From positions 1 to 10,989 of the forward strand of contig CAZAAT010000068.1 of assembly GCA_964483175.1 (NCBI GenBank): DNA of 10,989 bases, written 5' to 3'. A model generated the notes under the pieces. The model saw only the letters and a program-made list of their open reading frames with translations. It was not told the DNA's origin and did no database searches. This DNA comes from JAAYHC01 sp964483175 (GTDB lineage Bacteria > Bacillota > UBA5301). Positions 7,501 to 10,989 of the stretch are shown in pieces. Position numbers and translations under genes: made by a program. Each line of letters opens with the position of its first letter. The stretch's first letter is position 1.

Positions 7501-8208
7501 GTTGCAGACGTAGACCCGCTATCAAGGGGACTGAAACTTGATTCGCTCCAATTCTGCGATACGGTCCTCGGCCCGGTTGCAGACGTAGACCCGCTATCAA
7601 GGGGACTGAAACACAGGGTATTCCTGCCCGGGGCTGCGGGGGACGTGGTAGTTGCAGACGTAGACCCGCTATCAAGGGGACTGAAACGGAGAAACGGTGA
7701 TATTACCGGTTGCTGTTTGCCAAGAGGTTGCAGACGTAGACCCGCTATCAAGGGGACTGAAACGGACCGTATGCAGTCAAGACGTTGCAAAGCTCCTCGT
7801 CGTTGCAGACGTAGACCCGCTATCAAGGGGACTGAAACAGATTAACGAGGTATCCAATGCTGTCTATTTGGAGCGGTTGCAGACGTAGACCCGCTATCAA
7901 GGGGACTGAAACTTTTGGAGCTTCAAAGCTTTGTCTGATGATTTAGTGGGTTGCAGACGTAGACCCGCTATCAAGGGGACTGAAACCTGGAAGAATTCTG
8001 CTGGTGTACACGGCGCAAACTCTGTTGCAGACGTAGACCCGCTATCAAGGGGACTGAAACCCTGTTCGGAACAGCAGAGAAATATTTTGCTAACACTTGT
8101 TGCAGACGTAGACCCGCTATCAAGGGGACTGAAACAACGCCTCCCAATTTGTAGGATAGCGGATTTATGCTGTTGCAGACGTAGACCCGCTATCAAGGGG
8201 ACTGATTG
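7501..8208 (+). repeat. Repeat block 19-28, C at repeat position 19
   Basis: The leader-distal 10 repeats all read CCCGCTATC at positions 15-23. The changed base lies in the predicted hairpin loop, not the stem. Spacers 18-27 (spacer 18 sits at the boundary) average 37.6 nt (36-39). These are the older units. Confidence 0.95.
8172..8208 (+). repeat. Degenerate terminal CRISPR repeat
   Basis: It matches the C-type repeat through position 34 (GGGGACTGA) and then has TTG where others have AAC. Loss of the 3' end in the last repeat is typical of the leader-distal end and sets the polarity of the array. Confidence 0.9.
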
Positions 8209-8324
8209 CCTCCGATTTATCGAATCCGATGAATAGGAAAACTAGCAAGGTCGCTTGCGCAAATACTCGGGATAAGGCAAAGACCATCGCTGCAAAACTG
8301 AGAATGATGGTGGATCAATTCTGG

Positions 8325-8350
8325 GCCCTAAATAGGGCTATATTCTTTTT
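8325..8350 (+). terminator. Possible intrinsic terminator downstream of the array
   Basis: GCCCTA at 8325-8330 pairs with TAGGGC at 8333-8338 (or a 4-bp GCCC/GGGC stem with a 6-nt loop). A T-rich tail ends in six T at 8345-8350. It lies about 117 nt after the last repeat and 139 nt before cas3, so it could end the array transcript. The stem is short. The rest of 8209-8488 shows nothing convincing. Confidence 0.3.
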
Positions 8351-8488
8351 CGCAAATCCTAGAAACGAGTTGCTGGAGCGCTTTTGCAAAAACAACTTCA
8401 GTTCTGATTGCTATTAGTTTTTTCAAAGGGAAACAACGGTTTTTGTAGAACTTGATGACCAAAAAAGCAGGGTCTTTGGGGAGGGGAA

Positions 8489-10663
8489 ATGTATTACGGG
8501 CATTCTTTGGAGGGAAAACCAGAGAATTATTGGCAGCCTTTAAAAGAGCACCTAGAAAACACAAGTCAATTAAGCGCCAAGTTTGCCGACAAATTCGGGG
8601 CATATTCGTTGGGCCGAATTGCTGGGCTGCTACATGATATCGGCAAGTATTCTGATGAGTTTCAGCAACGTTTGAGGGGCTCGCCTATACGGGTTGACCA
8701 CTCTACCGCCGGCGCTTTAGAAGCTATCCAGTTATATGGTAAAGCTCTCGGAACACTGCTGGCCTATGTGATCGCCGGGCATCATGCCGGATTGCCTGAT
8801 TTCGGAACGCCGGCAGATCATGACTCTTTGTGCTACCGCTTAGAGAGGCCGCCGAGTACAAAGTGGGATCACTACAAGGGTGAGATTAGCCCCTTGCCGG
8901 CAGTCCAAGCTTTGCCGATAAAAAGCCTTTCGCATAATCCAGGGTTCAGTCTACAGCTATTTATCCGATTTCTGTTCTCATGTTTGGTTGATGCAGACTT
9001 TTTAGATACCGAGGCTTTTTACGATTCGCAAAAGTCATCTACAAGAGTTCGCGCGGGCGATTTATCCATTTTATATCAAAGAATACACTCCTACTTAGAC
9101 TCATTAAGTCAAAAGGCTCCGGAAACTCCAGTTAACCGGAGAAGACAACAAATTCTTGAACACGTGCAAAACCAAGCAGCACTCAACCGGGGCATTTTTA
9201 CGCTTACGGTACCTACCGGCGGTGGTAAGACTCTTACATCGCTCTCCTTTGCAGTAAAGCATGCAATAAATCATGGGATGGATCGAGTAATATACATCAT
9301 CCCTTATACCAGTATTATTGAGCAAAACGCCAATGTTTTTCGGCGGATTGTAGGCGCTGAAAATGTTCTTGAACATCATAGCAACTATACCTTCCCTGAT
9401 TTGGATGACGAAACCTGGTCCCCGGCAGAGTACAGACTGCAACTGGCGGCAGAAAACTGGGATGCCCCTATTGTTGTCTCCACCAACGTACAGTTTTTTG
9501 AGTCTCTGTTTGCTGCGAAGAGCTCCCGGTGTCGTAAACTGCATAACATTGCCAACAGCGTTGTAATCCTTGATGAAGCTCAGATGTTACCAACACAATA
9601 TCTTAAACCTTGCTTGTTGGCCTTAACGGAACTGGTGCGAAATTACAATTGCAGCATCGTCTTATGCACGGCAACTCAGCCGGCGCTTAGCAATCTCCTT
9701 CCGGAAGGGTCCAGCACACTTGAACTGGCACCTGATCCACCACAGCTATACCAGGCATTCAAGCGCGTTCAGATCACCAATTTAGGCTTTCAAACGGATG
9801 ATGAACTTGCGGCACGGATTCGCAGCCACGACCAAGTGCTCTGCATAGTCAATACCCGCAGACATGCCGGAATGCTCTTTGAATTACTGAAAGATGAGCC
9901 GGATGTATATCATTTGAGTGCCCTGATGTACCCAGCGCATCGTTCGCAAAAACTGGCGATTATTCGTGAGGCCTTGGCCTCCGCCAAACCGTGCAGAGTT
10001 GTTTCCACACAGTTGGTTGAGGCCGGCGTAGATGTTGATTTCCCGGTGGTCTACCGTGCAATTGCCGGGATTGATTCGATCGCCCAGGCAGCCGGTCGGT
10101 GTAACCGTGAAGGCCGGCTCTCCAGCGGACAAGTATACTTGTTTGATCCGGAACCGCACGGAAAACCGAGCGGGTGGCTCAAGGAAACTGCGGCAATAGC
10201 CGAGATGGTGTTGCGAAAACATGCTGACCCGCTATCATTGGAGGCCGTTGAGGAGTATTTTTCTCAGTTGTTTGATTTTGAGGGTCACCGGTTAGACAAA
10301 CATGAGATTATTACCAAATTTGAAGAAAGACGCAATGAGCTTGCTTTTCCCTTTCGTGAGGTGGCCACGACGTTCCAGATCATCGAGCAAGAGATGGTGT
10401 CGCTGATTATTCCTCGAGATGATGAGTGTCTGAAGGTCCTGGCAGATGTGAGATGGCGGGGACCAAGTCAAAAAGCATCCAGAGCACTTCAACGGTACAC
10501 GGTGCAAGTTTATCCGTATCAACTTCATCAATTAAGTCAGATCAAAGCGGTGGAGCGGGTCGCGGGTAATTACATTGTCTTACGAGACCTTTCGCTATAT
10601 AACGAGGAGAGGGGCTTAGTGATGGATGATTCGGTTAGCCTAACTGATATTTTGATTTTCTAG
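8489..10663 (+). CDS. cas3: CRISPR-associated Cas3 HD nuclease-helicase, type I-C
   Basis: A 724-residue Cas3 with the HD nuclease fused before the helicase. Once Cascade has bound a target, Cas3 is recruited, unwinds the DNA and cuts the displaced strand. HD-domain residues seen are His21, His49-Asp50 (LLHDIGKYSDEF), His71 (VDHSTAG) and His98-His99 (AGHHAG); Asp168/Asp170 lie in SCLVDADFLD. Helicase motifs are Walker A VPTGGGKT (241-248), Walker B DEAQ (362-365, a DEAQ form rather than DEAH), motif III TAT (394-396) and motif VI QAAGRCNREG (533-542). Nothing essential is missing and the length is normal for the family. The ATG at 8489 has a strong site, GGGGAGGGG at 8478-8486. cas5c follows 14 nt downstream, the usual order at the start of an I-C operon, which supports the subtype. 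Promoter not identified; transcription from the array side is possible. Confidence 0.97.
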   Translation: MYYGHSLEGKPENYWQPLKEHLENTSQLSAKFADKFGAYSLGRIAGLLHDIGKYSDEFQQRLRGSPIRVDHSTAGALEAIQLYGKALGTLLAYVIAGHHAGLPDFGTPADHDSLCYRLERPPSTKWDHYKGEISPLPAVQALPIKSLSHNPGFSLQLFIRFLFSCLVDADFLDTEAFYDSQKSSTRVRAGDLSILYQRIHSYLDSLSQKAPETPVNRRRQQILEHVQNQAALNRGIFTLTVPTGGGKTLTSLSFAVKHAINHGMDRVIYIIPYTSIIEQNANVFRRIVGAENVLEHHSNYTFPDLDDETWSPAEYRLQLAAENWDAPIVVSTNVQFFESLFAAKSSRCRKLHNIANSVVILDEAQMLPTQYLKPCLLALTELVRNYNCSIVLCTATQPALSNLLPEGSSTLELAPDPPQLYQAFKRVQITNLGFQTDDELAARIRSHDQVLCIVNTRRHAGMLFELLKDEPDVYHLSALMYPAHRSQKLAIIREALASAKPCRVVSTQLVEAGVDVDFPVVYRAIAGIDSIAQAAGRCNREGRLSSGQVYLFDPEPHGKPSGWLKETAAIAEMVLRKHADPLSLEAVEEYFSQLFDFEGHRLDKHEIITKFEERRNELAFPFREVATTFQIIEQEMVSLIIPRDDECLKVLADVRWRGPSQKASRALQRYTVQVYPYQLHQLSQIKAVERVAGNYIVLRDLSLYNEERGLVMDDSVSLTDILIF

Positions 10664-10677
10664 TAGGGGGTGAAAGA

Positions 10678-10989
10678 ATGGGATATGGGATTAAACTTAA
10701 GGTCTGGGGTGACTATGCATGTTTTACCAGGCCGGAAATGAAGGTTGAGCGAGTCAGTTATGATGTAATGACCCCATCGGCAGCAAGGGGGATACTAGAG
10801 GCCATTCATTGGAAACCGGCGATTCGCTGTGTCATTGATAAGATCCATGTTCTCAACGAAATACGTTTCGAAAATATTCGCCGTAACGAGGTGGGTAGTA
10901 AGATTCCCGCCGGGGTCGTACGTCAGGCGATGAAAGGTGAACCGGTAGAGCTTTGTCAATACGCCGCTGAGGATCGTCAGCAACGAGCG
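10678..10989 (+). CDS. cas5c: Cas5c (Cas5d), type I-C, cut by right edge
   Basis: The first 104 residues of a Cas5 protein, open to the window end. It starts MGYGIKLKVWGDYACFTRPE and continues with MKVERVSYDVMTPSAARGIL, EAIHWKPAIR and IRRNEVGSKIP, all typical of I-C Cas5. In type I-C, which lacks Cas6, this protein cuts the repeat hairpin to make crRNA and then stays in Cascade. The ATG at 10678 follows TAGGGGGTGAAAGA, with GGGGG about 7 nt upstream, and lies 14 nt after the cas3 stop. In Bacillus halodurans Cas5d the catalytic residues include a Tyr that I think aligns with His44 of EAIHWKP here; from memory His at this place is common in other I-C Cas5 proteins, so I do not read it as a defect. 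The Lys-His part of the site would lie beyond the visible sequence. Confidence 0.95.
   Translation, partial: MGYGIKLKVWGDYACFTRPEMKVERVSYDVMTPSAARGILEAIHWKPAIRCVIDKIHVLNEIRFENIRRNEVGSKIPAGVVRQAMKGEPVELCQYAAEDRQQRA

Larger units (their letters stand above)
6182..8208 (+). CRISPR. CRISPR array, 28 repeats of 37 nt and 27 spacers
   Basis: The repeat begins GTTGCAGACG, has GACCCG at positions 13-18, and ends GGGGACTGAAAC (26-37). Repeat starts are 6182, 6256, 6329, 6401, 6475, 6547, 6621, 6694, 6767, 6840, 6914, 6989, 7061, 7135, 7208, 7281, 7353, 7426, 7501, 7576, 7651, 7727, 7802, 7876, 7950, 8024, 8099 and 8172. Spacer lengths in order are 37,36,35,37,35,37,36,36,36,37,38,35,37,36,36,35,36,38,38,38,39,38,37,37,37,38,36. 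No two spacers look alike. Repeats 1-27 are identical apart from one T/C position (19); repeat 28 is altered in its last three bases. The transcript can fold with positions 11-17 (UAGACCC) against 27-33 (GGGACUG), one A-A mismatch and one U-G wobble, leaving AAAC at the 3' end. The GAAAC end and the degenerate right repeat put the leader on the left and transcription toward cas3. Near-perfect repeats suggest a recently active array. Confidence 0.99.

Noticed and set aside
7688..7726. Spacer 21 shares GAAACGGT and a nearby ATTAC with the dynamin gene at about 2546-2561, near the frameshift
   Set aside because: The match is two short pieces with a 3-nt gap and does not extend, so it is not a self-targeting protospacer.
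6222..8236. Many open frames of 60-116 codons on both strands between these positions with repeated peptides such as VADVDPLSRGLK and GLRLQ
   Set aside because: They are translations of the CRISPR repeat, which has no stop codon in several frames; the periodic peptide follows the 72-76 nt repeat unit.
8229..8417. A 62-codon frame between the array and cas3
   Set aside because: No ribosome binding site, no recognisable domain, and it spans the terminator-like hairpin at 8325-8350.
9104..9544. A 146-codon frame on the minus strand
   Set aside because: It lies wholly antisense to the cas3 helicase domain, whose motifs are intact; the antisense protein resembles nothing.

Overview
The window holds two blocks, all on the + strand. 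The left block (1-5939) is a tightly packed operon of dynamin-like GTPases. The right block (about 6110-10989) is a 28-repeat CRISPR array followed by the start of a type I-C cas operon, cas3 then cas5c, running off the right edge. Base composition is moderate, Shine-Dalgarno sites are G-rich, ATG, GTG and TTG starts all look possible, and Cas5c is of the I-C kind. This suggests a bacterium, plausibly an anaerobic Firmicute (Clostridia), but no marker gene fixes the taxon.

Left block: a small winged-helix protein (8-448) overlaps by 4 nt a coiled-coil protein with one C-terminal membrane helix (445-1269). That gene abuts a dynamin-like GTPase (from 1270), which is split by an apparent frameshift near 2533 into a GTPase-domain fragment and a membrane-paddle fragment. 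A second dynamin-like GTPase (3240-5006) overlaps the end of the split gene. An M48-type zinc metallopeptidase (5040-5939) closes the operon. Both GTPases have an altered P-loop, at different positions: the first Gly is Asp in one, and the Mg-binding Ser is Pro in the other. I do not recognise the five-gene set as a named system. A paired bacterial dynamin acting at the membrane with an anchor and a peptidase is my inference.

Right block: 5940-6181 is a probable leader with a perfect 13-nt palindrome touching repeat 1. The array (6182-8208) has 28 repeats of 37 nt and 27 spacers of 35-39 nt. Repeats 1-18 carry T at position 19 and repeats 19-28 carry C. The last repeat is degenerate, so the old end is on the right and the leader on the left. 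Spacers in the older C block are longer on average (37.6 against 36.2 nt). The 37-nt repeat differs from the roughly 32-nt repeat usual for type I-C, although the genes beside it are cas3 and cas5c. In a working I-C system Cas5c would cut the array transcript and Cas3 would degrade DNA bound by Cascade. cas8c, cas7c, cas4, cas1 and cas2 would be expected beyond the right edge.
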